A stretch of DNA of 29,706 nucleotides from DATBMY01 sp036554605 (GCA_036554605.1 DATBMY010000415.1:1-29706), one strand, 5' to 3'; shown: positions 8,729 through 16,347, numbered from the stretch's first letter. Made by a program: numbers and translations. The notes: generated by a model not told the origin, from the letters alone.

Positions 8729-9544
8729 ATGATCATCGATGCCTGGGCGCAGCCCGCTACGAGGGAGGCCGCCGAGAAGATGCCGGAAGTCCTGCGACTC
8801 TTCAGGCAGTCGGGCTCTGCCGGATTGTTTGAAGCGGGGCTGACGACGGGTGAGATCGTCGAGCGCATGGACAGGGCGGGCGTTCATAAGTTGATGCTTT
8901 CGGCGTGGCACCGGCCGGGAAAGTGGATTCACCACAACGACGACGTGGCCGAAATGGTCAAACAGTATCCGGACCGTTTCGCGGGCGTGGCGGCAGTCAA
9001 TCTCGAACGCCCCGTAGAAGCCGTCGGCGAGCTCGAACGCGCCGTAACAGAGCTAGGCTTCAAGGCGCTGCGCGTAGTGCCGTGGCTCTGGAATCGCCCT
9101 CCGAATGATAAATACTATTTTCCGCTTTATGTGAAATGCATCGAGCTCGATATTCCCTTCTGCACGCAGGTCGGGCATACCGGGCCGCTGATGCCTTCCG
9201 AGACCGGGCGGCCTATACCTTATCTCGACGAAGTCGCGCTCACCTTTCCCGAATTAAGGATCATCGGCGGTCACATCGGCCATCCCTGGACGGACGAGAT
9301 GATAGGCCTGGCGTGGAAGCATGAAAATGTTTACATAGACACGTCCGCTTACCTGCCCCGGTACTACCCGCCGCAGCTTATTCACTACATCAAAACATAT
9401 GGACAGGATAAGGTGATGTTCGGAACGAATTTTCCGCAGCTGTCGTTTGAAAAGTGCGTTGCGCAGGTCAAAGAACTCGCGCTTCCCGCGGATGTCGAGG
9501 CAAAGTTTTTCGGCGGCAACGCCGTTCGAGTATTCAAGCTTTAG
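8729..9544 (+). CDS. Amidohydrolase-related TIM-barrel protein (COG2159 type)
   Basis: The 271-aa product has the fold signature of amidohydrolase_2 proteins: an N-terminal MIIDAW strand, TQVGHTG (H150), GGHIGHPW (H182, H185) and MFGTNFP near the C-terminus. Two usual metal ligands are altered: the N-terminal HxH is W6-A-Q8, and the late Asp is N234. From memory this pattern is shared by a conserved subfamily of COG2159-like proteins in other bacteria, so it may be a subgroup trait rather than decay; the reaction is unknown. The start at 8729 has GAGGAA 5 bases upstream; longer starts would translate the heptamer array. Expression could depend on the length of that array, which forms its leader. 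Confidence 0.85.
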   Translation: MIIDAWAQPATREAAEKMPEVLRLFRQSGSAGLFEAGLTTGEIVERMDRAGVHKLMLSAWHRPGKWIHHNDDVAEMVKQYPDRFAGVAAVNLERPVEAVGELERAVTELGFKALRVVPWLWNRPPNDKYYFPLYVKCIELDIPFCTQVGHTGPLMPSETGRPIPYLDEVALTFPELRIIGGHIGHPWTDEMIGLAWKHENVYIDTSAYLPRYYPPQLIHYIKTYGQDKVMFGTNFPQLSFEKCVAQVKELALPADVEAKFFGGNAVRVFKL

Positions 9545-9568
9545 ATCGAGCGCGATTTTTAGAAATTC

Positions 9569-9612
9569 CTTAAATCTCATTTAAGACTTAATAACCCCTG
9601 CCTGGCTATAAT
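9569..9612 (+). promoter_or_regulatory. Palindrome and -10 box upstream of the alpha/beta hydrolase
   Basis: An exact 7-bp inverted repeat, CTTAAAT-CTC-ATTTAAG (9569-9585), lies ahead of a perfect TATAAT at 9607-9612. A TTAAGA at 9581-9586 could act as a -35 but its spacing (20) is long, so activator or repressor input through the palindrome is possible. The ATG of the hydrolase is 30 bases downstream of the -10. Confidence 0.4.
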
Positions 9613-9641
9613 CTCGCCCTGTAGGAACAGGAGAGATTTAT

Positions 9642-10478
9642 ATGACACACAGAATAAAATCGGTTGAACTTCCAAATGGGATAAATATCGAATATGTCGA
9701 GCAGGGAGAGCGGTCCGGCGTGCCGGTGCTGTTTCTGCATGGCGTCACCGATTCGTGGCGGTCCTTCGAGCCGGTGCTGCCTTACCTGCCCGCTTCTATT
9801 CACCCATACGCCCTGTCGCAAAGAGGACACGGCGATTCAACGAGCCCCGCATCCGGTTATAGCTTTCGAGATTTCGCATCCGACGTTGCGGCCTTTATGG
9901 ACGCTCTCAATATCAAAGGCGCGGTTATCGTCGGCCATTCCATGGGCAGCTACGTCGCCCAGCGATTTGCTATGGACCATCCCGGGCGCACGCTCGGGCT
10001 TGTGCTCATAGGTTCCTTTGCAACGATTCGAGGCAACGCGGGCGTCGATGAGTTCTGGGACGCCTGCATAAAGAATATTTCGGACCCGGTCGACCCTTCG
10101 ATTGCGCGCGATTTTCAGCAGAGCACGCTCGCACAGCCGGTGCCTCCGGGGTTCTTTGAGATGGTCGTCGCCGAGAGCATGAAGGTCAAGGCTCACGTTT
10201 GGCGCGCGACGTTTGAAGAGTTTCGCGTGGCAGATTATTCAGGCGAGCTTGGCAAGATAAAAGCGCCCACGCTGATTGTGTGGGGCGACCGGGACAGTTT
10301 CTTCCTAAGAAAGGATCAAGAGGCTCTCGCTTCAGGCATCAGCAACTCGCGGCTCGTCGTATATTCCGGCGCGGGGCACGCCACGCACTGGGAAGAGCCC
10401 GAACGCTTCGCGTCCGACCTTGTTACTTTTATCGAAAGCCTGGCTTCCAAATCGAATCGCGCTCCGGGCGCACGGTAG
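9642..10478 (+). CDS. Alpha/beta hydrolase
   Basis: This 278-aa protein shows the complete alpha/beta-hydrolase triad: the oxyanion HG motif (LFLHGVTDSW), nucleophile elbow GHSMG with S100, acid D218 in WGDRD and base H246 in SGAGHATHWEEPE. There is no signal peptide, so it should be cytoplasmic. Length and motif spacing match the group of esterases, epoxide hydrolases and C-C bond hydrolases; the substrate cannot be assigned. AGGAGA precedes the ATG. It has its own promoter-like region 97 bases after the amidohydrolase and may be an independent unit. Confidence 0.93.
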   Translation: MTHRIKSVELPNGINIEYVEQGERSGVPVLFLHGVTDSWRSFEPVLPYLPASIHPYALSQRGHGDSTSPASGYSFRDFASDVAAFMDALNIKGAVIVGHSMGSYVAQRFAMDHPGRTLGLVLIGSFATIRGNAGVDEFWDACIKNISDPVDPSIARDFQQSTLAQPVPPGFFEMVVAESMKVKAHVWRATFEEFRVADYSGELGKIKAPTLIVWGDRDSFFLRKDQEALASGISNSRLVVYSGAGHATHWEEPERFASDLVTFIESLASKSNRAPGAR

Positions 10479-10486
10479 TTGCCCGG
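10464..10486 (+). terminator. Weak hairpin at the hydrolase stop codon
   Basis: CCGGGC (10464-10469) and GCCCGG (10481-10486) can pair across the TAG of the alpha/beta hydrolase. Only CCTTTG follows, so this is at best a weak intrinsic terminator. In the 194 bases between this stop and the infA stop I see no other feature. Confidence 0.3.
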
Positions 10487-10672
10487 CCTTTGATTGCGAT
10501 TCGACATAAAAAGGCGACGGCGAGCGCGGCGTGCGGCAGCGTCAAAGCGCCAGGCAGAAGCCACGGCCGCGAAAGATAATTTCTCGCCCGGGCCGCGGCG
10601 GGAGCTAGCACCGGGCTGGACGGCGCCTCCGAGATCATTGCTGAAATCGGGGGCGCACCTTTTTGCTCGCAA

Positions 10673-10894
10673 TTAACTGCGGTGGCGGAAAGTCACGCGC
10701 CCCTTTGTAAGGTCGTAGGGCGATAGCTCTACGGTCACCCTGTCACCCGCCAGGACTTTTATAAAATGCTTGCGCATCTTGCCCGACAGGTGGGCCAGGA
10801 CTTCGTGCCCCTCGCCTACCTTTACCTTGAACGTAGCATTTCCCATGCACTCTACTACGGTTCCGTCGACGGGAATCATATCTTCTTTTGGAAT
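10673..10894 (-). CDS. infA: Translation initiation factor IF-1, probable AUU start
   Basis: The product is the small S1/OB-fold factor that binds the ribosomal A site during initiation. GTVVECMGNATFKVKV, HEVLAHLSGKMRKHFIKVL and GDRVTVELSPYDLTKGRVTFR are diagnostic. From the first ATG (10879) the protein would be 68 aa and lack the usual PKED N-terminus. That sequence is encoded just upstream in frame (PKED at 10880-10891), preceded by ATT at 10892-10894. A strong AGAGGTGA ends a few bases before this ATT, while it is over 20 bases from the ATG. I therefore annotate a 73-aa protein starting at ATT, matching the family length. ATC just before it is another possibility. It lies 63 bases downstream of the DEAD-box helicase on the same strand. 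Confidence 0.85.
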   Translation of the reverse strand: MPKEDMIPVDGTVVECMGNATFKVKVGEGHEVLAHLSGKMRKHFIKVLAGDRVTVELSPYDLTKGRVTFRHRS

Positions 10895-10915
10895 GATGTC
10901 ACCTCTCTTCTGTAT

Positions 10916-10939
10916 GGCCCGAACCCGTAAGCCCGGGCC
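10916..10939 (-). promoter_or_regulatory. Hairpin between helicase and infA
   Basis: GGCCCG and CGGGCC (six base pairs, 12-base loop) lie between the helicase stop and the infA ribosome-binding site on the minus-strand transcript. No T-run follows, so it may be a processing or stability hairpin, or part of an infA leader. Confidence 0.35.
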
Positions 10940-10957
10940 GCCTGGTTATCAAACAAG

Positions 10958-12178
10958 CTAATAGCGCGACGCGCGACCGCGCCCGAACGAGCGCGTGGGG
11001 CGTGCGCGCAGCATAGCAATTTCGCTGGCAAGTTTTATCTGCTCTTCACTTCTGCCATCCGAGAAGCCGCTCAATCGCGACCGTTCAAGCCTGACTCCGG
11101 TGGTCCGCTCGATTGATGCCAGCATCTGCTCTTCTTCAGGACTCACGAGCGTAAACGCCGATCCGTCGCGGCCCGCGCGAGCCGTCCTGCCTACGCGGTG
11201 GACATAATCCTCGACCGTCGCGGGCACGTCATAATTGACTACGAAAGCGATGTCGTCAACGTCAATGCCCCGGGCGGCCACATCGGTCGCCACAAGAACG
11301 CGCGCGTGGCCGGAGCGGAAGCTCGCCAGCGCGCGATTGCGCTGGGACTGCGAGCGGTCGGAATGGAGCGTGGCGACTGGGTGCTTGTTTGCCTCAAGCA
11401 CGGAGGACAACCGGTCGGCGCTCCGGCGCGTTTGAGTAAAGACGAGGAAGGACCCCGACGCGTGCTGGCGGAGCAGCGCGAGCAGCAGCGGCAGCTTCGC
11501 GTGCGAAAGCACCGGGAAAGCCTTCTGGTCCAGGGTTGCAACGGTCCGCGTCGTCTGCCCGGCGTCGAGTCGCGCGTAATCGCTCATCAATTCTCGCGCC
11601 AATCGCTCGACCGCCAAAGATAACGTCGCCGTCAATAGCATGGTCTGCCGCTTTTTGGGCAGCCGCTGGACGATTCTTCGGACCTGCGGCAAAAAGCCCA
11701 TATCGAGCATGCGGTCGGCTTCGTCAAGCACGAGCGTGTCGATTGTATTGAGCCGGACCGCGCCGCGCTCTATCAGATCATTCAACCGTCCCGGCGTCGC
11801 GATCAATATATCGACTCCGGCCTTGAGCGCCCGCACCTGTTTCGGTAAGTTCTCGCCGCCGATGACCGACGTCGTTCGAAGCCGCGCGGCGCGAGCGTAG
11901 CCGTTGGCGTTCTCCTCAATTTGAATGGCAAGCTCCCTTGTGGGCGCGAGCACGAGCGCGCGCATCGATCCGGGCCGCTTCAGCCGCTCGATTATAGGCA
12001 ACAAAAAAGCGGCCGTCTTGCCCGAGCCCGTTTCGGCCGAGGCCATTATATTCTTCCCTTCAAGCGCGGGCGGTATGGCCTGCGATTGAATCACTGTGGG
12101 CTCTGTTATGCCGAGTCCCGCGAGCGTATCTACTAGCGGGCCGCACAGACCGAGCCTGTTAAAATCGTTTAAGTTCAC
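10958..12178 (-). CDS. DEAD-box ATP-dependent RNA helicase
   Basis: This 406-aa helicase unwinds short RNA duplexes with ATP. Motifs in order: Q motif (GITEPTVIQSQAIP, Q31), I AETGSGKT (48-55), Ia PTRELA, Ib TPGR, II DEAD (152-155), III TAT instead of SAT (183-185), IV FLVFTQT, V ATDVAARGIDV, VI HRVGRTARAGR. The tail is short and basic (SFGRGRASRY). I chose the GTG at 12178 because the product then begins NLNDFNRLGL, the standard N-terminus of this family, with GAGAG 6-7 bases upstream. An ATG at 12250 would add an atypical 24-residue leader without a ribosome site. It lies between an RRM gene and infA on one strand, consistent with a cold-shock or RNA-chaperone operon. Confidence 0.93.
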   Translation of the reverse strand: MNLNDFNRLGLCGPLVDTLAGLGITEPTVIQSQAIPPALEGKNIMASAETGSGKTAAFLLPIIERLKRPGSMRALVLAPTRELAIQIEENANGYARAARLRTTSVIGGENLPKQVRALKAGVDILIATPGRLNDLIERGAVRLNTIDTLVLDEADRMLDMGFLPQVRRIVQRLPKKRQTMLLTATLSLAVERLARELMSDYARLDAGQTTRTVATLDQKAFPVLSHAKLPLLLALLRQHASGSFLVFTQTRRSADRLSSVLEANKHPVATLHSDRSQSQRNRALASFRSGHARVLVATDVAARGIDVDDIAFVVNYDVPATVEDYVHRVGRTARAGRDGSAFTLVSPEEEQMLASIERTTGVRLERSRLSGFSDGRSEEQIKLASEIAMLRARPTRSFGRGRASRY

Positions 12179-12282
12179 AAATCTCTCTTTCAGTCCGTCC
12201 TTCAGTCGAATGCTTGAAACACCGGCTGAGGCGGCAGCTACCGGGGGCATGTTATGTTGTGGGTTCAGTTGTTCAGGACTCA

Positions 12283-12334
12283 AAGCGGCGCGGGCGAGGC
12301 GGCAAGATGAAATCTTTTGCCTCGCCCGGCGCTT
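12283..12334 (-). promoter_or_regulatory. Stable GC-rich hairpin between RRM gene and helicase
   Basis: The arms (about 12283-12300 and 12319-12334) pair through GGGCGAGGC/GCCTCGCCC and flanking bases, with an 18-base loop. It lies directly downstream of the RRM gene on the minus strand and about 100 bases before the helicase start. No T-run follows, so partial termination, RNA processing or RNA-binding-protein control are more likely than full termination. Confidence 0.5.
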
Positions 12335-12350
12335 CTCACTCTGGTGAGAC

Positions 12351-12683
12351 TTAGTAGCGATTCCCGTACCCGCCGCGATTGCCACCGCGATTGCCGCCAC
12401 GGCCTCCGCCGAAGCCCCCGCGTCCGCCCGAGCGCTCCTCGCGCGGGCGCGCTTCGTTTACAGTGAGCGCGCGGCCGTCGAGATCCGCGCCGTTAAACTG
12501 CGCGATAGCCTTGTCGGCTTCCTCAGCACCCATTTCTACGAAGGCAAAACCCCTGGAGCGGCCCGTCTCGCGGTCCGTCACTATATTGACCGAATCAACC
12601 TGACCCGCCTGCTCGAACAGAGTAGCGAGGTCGTTTTCCGTCGTATTGTACGACAGGTTTCCAACAAATATTCTTTTACTCAT
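12351..12683 (-). CDS. Glycine-rich RRM RNA-binding protein
   Basis: This 110-aa protein has one RNA-recognition motif: RNP2 IFVGNL (residues 5-10) and RNP1 RGFAFVEM (44-51), with the connecting TDRETGRSRG loop. A Gly/Arg/Asn-rich RGG-type tail (about 84-110) ends the protein. This is the architecture of bacterial cold-inducible Rbp proteins, cytoplasmic RNA chaperones. AGGAG precedes the ATG. The gene is first in a leftward group with the DEAD-box helicase and infA. Its predicted transcript has a leader of about 140 bases, unusually long for a small gene and typical of genes controlled at the RNA level. Confidence 0.95.
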   Translation of the reverse strand: MSKRIFVGNLSYNTTENDLATLFEQAGQVDSVNIVTDRETGRSRGFAFVEMGAEEADKAIAQFNGADLDGRALTVNEARPREERSGGRGGFGGGRGGNRGGNRGGYGNRY

Positions 12684-12831
12684 GATTCTCCTGAAATCAG
12701 TTAAGAGGAACTTCCAAGGCTTTGCGGGAAAGGGAATGAGAAAACCGAATCAAACGCTCTCCTGACAGTAGCGGAAACTCCTAGTCGTATCTATCAACAA
12801 CAGCGCAAGGTCTGTTGTAACTGGCACCAGT

Positions 12832-12861
12832 ATAGTAACAGACTGACATGTATATTGTCTA
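12832..12861 (-). promoter_or_regulatory. Leftward promoter for the RRM-helicase-infA group
   Basis: On the minus strand TAGACA (12856-12861) and TACTAT (12832-12837) are 18 bases apart. Transcription would start near 12825, about 140 bases before the ATG at 12683. Confidence 0.5.
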
Positions 12862-12865
12862 TAAT
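12835..12865 (+). promoter_or_regulatory. Rightward promoter for the second RRM gene
   Basis: A perfect -10 TATAAT lies at 12860-12865. The best -35 is GTAACA at 12835-12840 with a long 19-base spacer. The boxes overlap the leftward promoter, so the two RRM genes would fire divergently from the same 35 bases and could compete. Confidence 0.45.
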
Positions 12866-12871
12866 TCGCTA

Positions 12872-13118
12872 GGGAGGGCCGGGGCCGCGGGAAAGTCCGT
12901 ACCGCCTGCGGCAGCGGGCGGGTATAGCCGGCTGCACGGTCGCAAAACTGGCGGGGCTGTAACGAGGTAATGCCGCGCAGGCCGGGAGATTTATATCGCT
13001 AATGACCGCGCGGTCGTTTGCGCCGTTTGAATATGTTGTAGATAATCTCAGAGACATAAGACGCAATCAGGCTCGCCAGGCAGTCGAGCCGCAAATCCGA
13101 GCGTTCGAGAGAAGAGTC
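12872..13118 (+). other. Long structured leader (possible regulatory RNA) before the second RRM gene
   Basis: The 435 bases between the two RRM genes hold no convincing gene. The right half, from the predicted start near 12872 to the ATG at 13119, is very GC-rich and can form strong hairpins, for example CCGCCTGC-GGCA-GCGGGCGG (about 12899-12918). It contains a GGAAAGTCCG segment that superficially recalls RNase P RNA, but the rest does not fit. A frame from ATG 13002 would add 39 residues to the RRM protein; I treat this as leader. It may be an autoregulatory target of the RRM protein or an independent small RNA. Confidence 0.4.
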
Positions 13119-13688
13119 ATGCCTGTCCGTCTTTTCGTTGGGAATTTGCCTTATGATGCGACCGAAGCGGAGCTGAGAGAGCATTTTTCAGCTGCCGGCC
13201 CGCTTTCTTACCTGTACCTGCCGACAGACCGCGAAACCGGCAAGCCGCGCGGCTTTGCTTTTATAGAGTTCAATGACCGCGGCCAGGCTGAAGAGGCCAT
13301 ACGCCGGTTCAATAATCAGCTCTATAAGGGAAGGCCCATCAGCGTTAGCGAGGCACGGGCTAAAGAAGACCGGCCGCGCCCCTCAAGCCCGCCTCGCGCT
13401 GCGCCTCAGAGGACAGAACCGCCGCCCGGGCTCGGCGCGGGCCTGCCCCCGGTGCGAGGCGAGCAGGCGCCCAGGAGTTTTGGACCCGACGCGCCGCCGC
13501 GCCGCAACCGCACCAAGACAAAGCGGACCCCAAAGTCCGAGCGCGCTCCGAAAGGGCCCATGCGGGAAGTCGTCAGAGGGCAGTTCTTTGGCGGGGACGA
13601 TGACGACGCGTACGATGACGATCTGAGCGAAGAGAACTTCGCGAGCCGCGTCGAGGATGATTACGACGACGACAAGGATAATTATTAG
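13119..13688 (+). CDS. RRM RNA-binding protein with basic linker and acidic tail
   Basis: The 189-aa product has one RNA-recognition motif (RNP2 LFVGNL, residues 5-10; RNP1 RGFAFIEF, 44-51). After about residue 80 it is disordered: a Pro/Arg/Lys-rich basic segment, then a strongly acidic Asp/Glu tail in the last 40 residues. The glycine-rich tail of the first RRM protein is absent. I chose the ATG at 13119, preceded by a purine-rich GAGAGAAGAG, because RRM proteins of this group start just before RNP2; the ATG at 13002 would add 39 residues without family resemblance. The opposite charges of linker and tail suggest intramolecular contacts or condensate-like behaviour, which is inference. Confidence 0.9.
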   Translation: MPVRLFVGNLPYDATEAELREHFSAAGPLSYLYLPTDRETGKPRGFAFIEFNDRGQAEEAIRRFNNQLYKGRPISVSEARAKEDRPRPSSPPRAAPQRTEPPPGLGAGLPPVRGEQAPRSFGPDAPPRRNRTKTKRTPKSERAPKGPMREVVRGQFFGGDDDDAYDDDLSEENFASRVEDDYDDDKDNY

Positions 13689-13804
13689 CCTTGGCCCGCC
13701 TCTGCTCCCGGTCATACCGGATGCGACATAGTTGCAAAATAATATTCCAGACGCAAGTTGTCATATATCTGTGATAGATTGCCCGGTAATCGGGAGGTGT
13801 ACGC

Positions 13805-14806
13805 ATGAGAGCTGACCGGCTGCTTTCGATCATGTTGACCTTGCAGGTTCACGGGCGGATAACCGCGCGCGAGCTTGCGCGCCGCATGGAGGTTTCGGAG
13901 CGGACGATTCATCGCGACATGGATGCGCTCAGCGCGGCCGGCGTGCCGGTATTTGCCGAGCGCGGGGCGGGCGGCGGGTGGGCGCTGGTCGAAGAGTACC
14001 GCACGAACCTGACCGGGTTGAGCCGGCCAGAGATACAGGCGCTATTTTTAACAAAGCCGTCGCGACTGCTGGCCGACCTGGGGCTTGAAAAGGCTTCGGA
14101 CGCGGCATTTATAAAATTGCTCGCCTCTTTGCCGTCGATGTACCGGGCAGACGCCGAATACGTGCGCCAGCGAATACATATAGACCCCACGGGATGGGCG
14201 GGCGGAGACGAGGCGGCGCCGTTCTTACAGGCCATACAGCGGGGAATCTGGCAAGAGCGCAAGCTTGTTCTCACGTATGGGCGGCACGGCTGCGAGCCTG
14301 TCGAGCGAACGGTCGACCCTCTAGGACTGGTCGCAAAGGGGAGCGTCTGGTATCTGGTCGCCGCCTGTGACGGTCAAGTGCGCAGCTATCGCGTCTCGCG
14401 CGTGCTCGGCGTAGAGGTGACGGCCGAGCCGTCTGTTCGACCTCGGGGGTTCGACCTGGCGGCGCACTGGGAAGAGTCGACCTCGGAATTCAAGCAACAC
14501 CTCCCGCGCTACAATGTCAGGGCGCGCGTTAGCCCGCGGGTGCTGCCGCGAATAGGATTCGCCGGGCGCTTCGCGAAGATCGAGCATATCGGCCCGCGAG
14601 ACGATCAGGGGTGGGCCGAGGTATCGATTCGCTTCGACGCCGAAGAAGTCGCGTGGGAGTACATGCTCGGCTTTGGCCCGCAGGTAGAGGTGATCGAGCC
14701 GGGCGAGCTGCGCTATAAGGTTATAGAGAAGGCGAAAGAAGTTATCGCGTTTTACGACCGGAAGGCGCCGGAAGAGAACCGGCTGAAAAAGAGGGCGGGC
14801 GATTGA
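13805..14806 (+). CDS. WYL-domain transcriptional regulator (YafY/PafC type)
   Basis: The 333-aa protein has an N-terminal winged helix-turn-helix (residues 1 to about 55; ITARELARRMEVSERTIHRDMDALSAAGVPV), a WYL domain with the WYLVA signature (W182, Y183, L184) followed by RSYRVSRV, and a C-terminal WCX-like segment (VSIRFDAEEVAWEYMLGFGPQVEVIEPGEL). WYL regulators bind ligands, often nucleic acids or nucleotides, and control stress or defence genes. GGGAGGTG lies 6-7 bases before the ATG. It is a single gene converging on the polyphosphate phosphotransferase; no obvious target gene is adjacent. Confidence 0.93.
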   Translation: MRADRLLSIMLTLQVHGRITARELARRMEVSERTIHRDMDALSAAGVPVFAERGAGGGWALVEEYRTNLTGLSRPEIQALFLTKPSRLLADLGLEKASDAAFIKLLASLPSMYRADAEYVRQRIHIDPTGWAGGDEAAPFLQAIQRGIWQERKLVLTYGRHGCEPVERTVDPLGLVAKGSVWYLVAACDGQVRSYRVSRVLGVEVTAEPSVRPRGFDLAAHWEESTSEFKQHLPRYNVRARVSPRVLPRIGFAGRFAKIEHIGPRDDQGWAEVSIRFDAEEVAWEYMLGFGPQVEVIEPGELRYKVIEKAKEVIAFYDRKAPEENRLKKRAGD

Positions 14807-14825
14807 AGCGCGCCCGCCTCTTTAT
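14786..14825. terminator. Bidirectional intrinsic terminator
   Basis: GAGGGCGGGCG (14791-14801) pairs with CGCCCGCCTC (14811-14820) with one bulged G. On the plus strand TTTATGCTTT follows; on the minus strand the stem is followed by five T residues. It lies between the stop codons of two convergent genes (14806 and 14822), the expected place. Confidence 0.75.
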
Positions 14826-16294
14826 GCTTTGACCTTCTCCAGTTGATCGCAGATGATCTTCAGAACCTTTATGCGCGCGAACCTCTTATCGTTCCCTTCT
14901 ACCAGATGCCATGGCGCATATTCGGTCCAGGTGCGGCCGAGCATTTCGTTGGCCGCAAGCTCATAATCATTCCTTCTTTCACGATTGCGATAATCTTCCT
15001 CGGTTATTTTATAGTCCTTATACGGCGTGTCTTGCCGCGAGCGAAACCGCTTCAGCTGCTCGGCGCTGTCGATGTGAATCCAGAACTTGAGTATCAGCGC
15101 GCGATGATCGTAAAGCTGCTGCTCGAAATCCACGATCTCCGCGTACGCGCGCGTCCACTCGGCTTCGGTCGCGAATCCTTCCACGCGCTCGACAAGCACG
15201 CGGCCATACCAGCTCCGGTCAAAGATCGTCATGCGACCCGCGCCGGGTATTTGCCGCCAGAAGCGCCATAGGTAATGATGAGCGCGCTCTTCATCGTTGG
15301 GCGCGGCGATAGGGATCACGCGGTAGTCGCGCGCATCCATCGCCGCCGTTATACGGCGAATGACGCCGCCTTTGCCCGCCGCGTCCCAGCCTTCGAAGAC
15401 CAGGATCATCGAGCGCCCCCGAGCCTTGAACTGGCGATAGAGCAAACTCAACCGGCCTTGATGTTTCTCCAGCTGCTTCTCATATTTTTCCTCGCTCAAG
15501 CTCTGCGACAGGTCGAGCGAGTCGAGCAGCGTGTAAGGATCTTCCTTCTCTCGCGGCGTAGCTTGAGCGGCCGCGCGCGAGCCGGTATCTGCCAGGCGCT
15601 TCTTGAGCAGGGTCAGGATGTGGTTGCCGACCGTTATGCTCCTGTATCGTTCGTCCTCGCCTTCGATTATGATCCACGGGGCCTCGCCGGTGCTGGTGGT
15701 TCGCAGCGCGCGCTCGGAAATGCGACGAAACTTGTCGTACAGCTTGAAGTGCTTCCAGTCGGTATCGGTGACTCTCCAGCGCGTATTCTTGTTCCTGGTC
15801 AGCGCGTGCAATCGAAGCTTCTGAGCGCGCTTGCTAAGGTGGAACCAGAACTTGATTATGAGCGCGCCGTCCTCCACAAGCATCTTCTCGAAGGTGTTGA
15901 TTCTTGCGAGGTCCGCGTCGAGGTTCGCGTCTTTTGTCTTGCCATAGACCCGGTCGATGATGGGGCGCGAGTACCAGGAGCCGAACAGAATGCCGGTGCG
16001 CCCCTTTGGCGGCAGCACTCGCCAGAAGCGCCAGGCTTCCGGCCGCTCGCGCTCTTCGTCCGTAGGCGGGCCGAATGCCACCGCTTGCAAATAGCGGGCA
16101 TCCATCCACTCGTGCAGAAGGTTTACGGTTTCGCCTTTGCCCGCGCCATCCACCCCGCCGATTATGATGATGACCGGGAAAGAGGCGCTCTTGAGCTCTT
16201 CCTGCGCTTGAAGCAGGGCGGTCCTGAGCCCCGGCTCCTGCTCGTCATACTCCTTCTTGCTAAGCTTGTGTCCCAATTCAGCGGTTTCAAACAT
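14822..16294 (-). CDS. pap: Polyphosphate:AMP phosphotransferase (two-domain PPK2, class II)
   Basis: This cytoplasmic enzyme transfers phosphate from polyphosphate to AMP to make ADP. The 490-aa protein is a tandem of two PPK2 domains. The first has GGVDGAGKG (46-54) and a divergent FGSWYSRP where the second has the canonical lid/Walker B motif FDRSWYGR (358-365). The second has EGWDAAGKGG (301-310). This asymmetry, with the C-terminal domain intact, is what I expect of this enzyme type. I start at the ATG at 16294 (MFETAELGHK, the usual family N-terminus) rather than the in-frame TTG at 16303; no strong ribosome site is visible for either. It is a single-gene unit facing the WYL regulator. 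Confidence 0.93.
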   Translation of the reverse strand: MFETAELGHKLSKKEYDEQEPGLRTALLQAQEELKSASFPVIIIIGGVDGAGKGETVNLLHEWMDARYLQAVAFGPPTDEERERPEAWRFWRVLPPKGRTGILFGSWYSRPIIDRVYGKTKDANLDADLARINTFEKMLVEDGALIIKFWFHLSKRAQKLRLHALTRNKNTRWRVTDTDWKHFKLYDKFRRISERALRTTSTGEAPWIIIEGEDERYRSITVGNHILTLLKKRLADTGSRAAAQATPREKEDPYTLLDSLDLSQSLSEEKYEKQLEKHQGRLSLLYRQFKARGRSMILVFEGWDAAGKGGVIRRITAAMDARDYRVIPIAAPNDEERAHHYLWRFWRQIPGAGRMTIFDRSWYGRVLVERVEGFATEAEWTRAYAEIVDFEQQLYDHRALILKFWIHIDSAEQLKRFRSRQDTPYKDYKITEEDYRNRERRNDYELAANEMLGRTWTEYAPWHLVEGNDKRFARIKVLKIICDQLEKVKA

Positions 16295-16347
16295 AACAGG
16301 CAACTCTGATGATGGCTGGCAGCATGATGTAGATTAAATGAGCGCGA

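Noticed and set aside
10479..10672. Small protein between the alpha/beta hydrolase and infA
   Set aside because: Short frames exist on both strands but none has a ribosome site, family resemblance or sensible composition.
12179..12400. Longer N-terminus of the DEAD-box helicase
   Set aside because: The extra residues are encoded by the inter-gene hairpin and the tail of the RRM gene; family resemblance begins at the GTG at 12178.
12872..13118. RNase P RNA
   Set aside because: A GGAAAGTCCG segment resembles the conserved 5' core, but the expected ACAGAA and GGCTTA-type 3' core is absent and the length is too short before the coding region.
13002..13118. N-terminal 39-residue extension of the second RRM protein
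   Set aside because: It lacks resemblance to RRM proteins and its ATG has a poorly spaced ribosome site; kept only as an alternative start.
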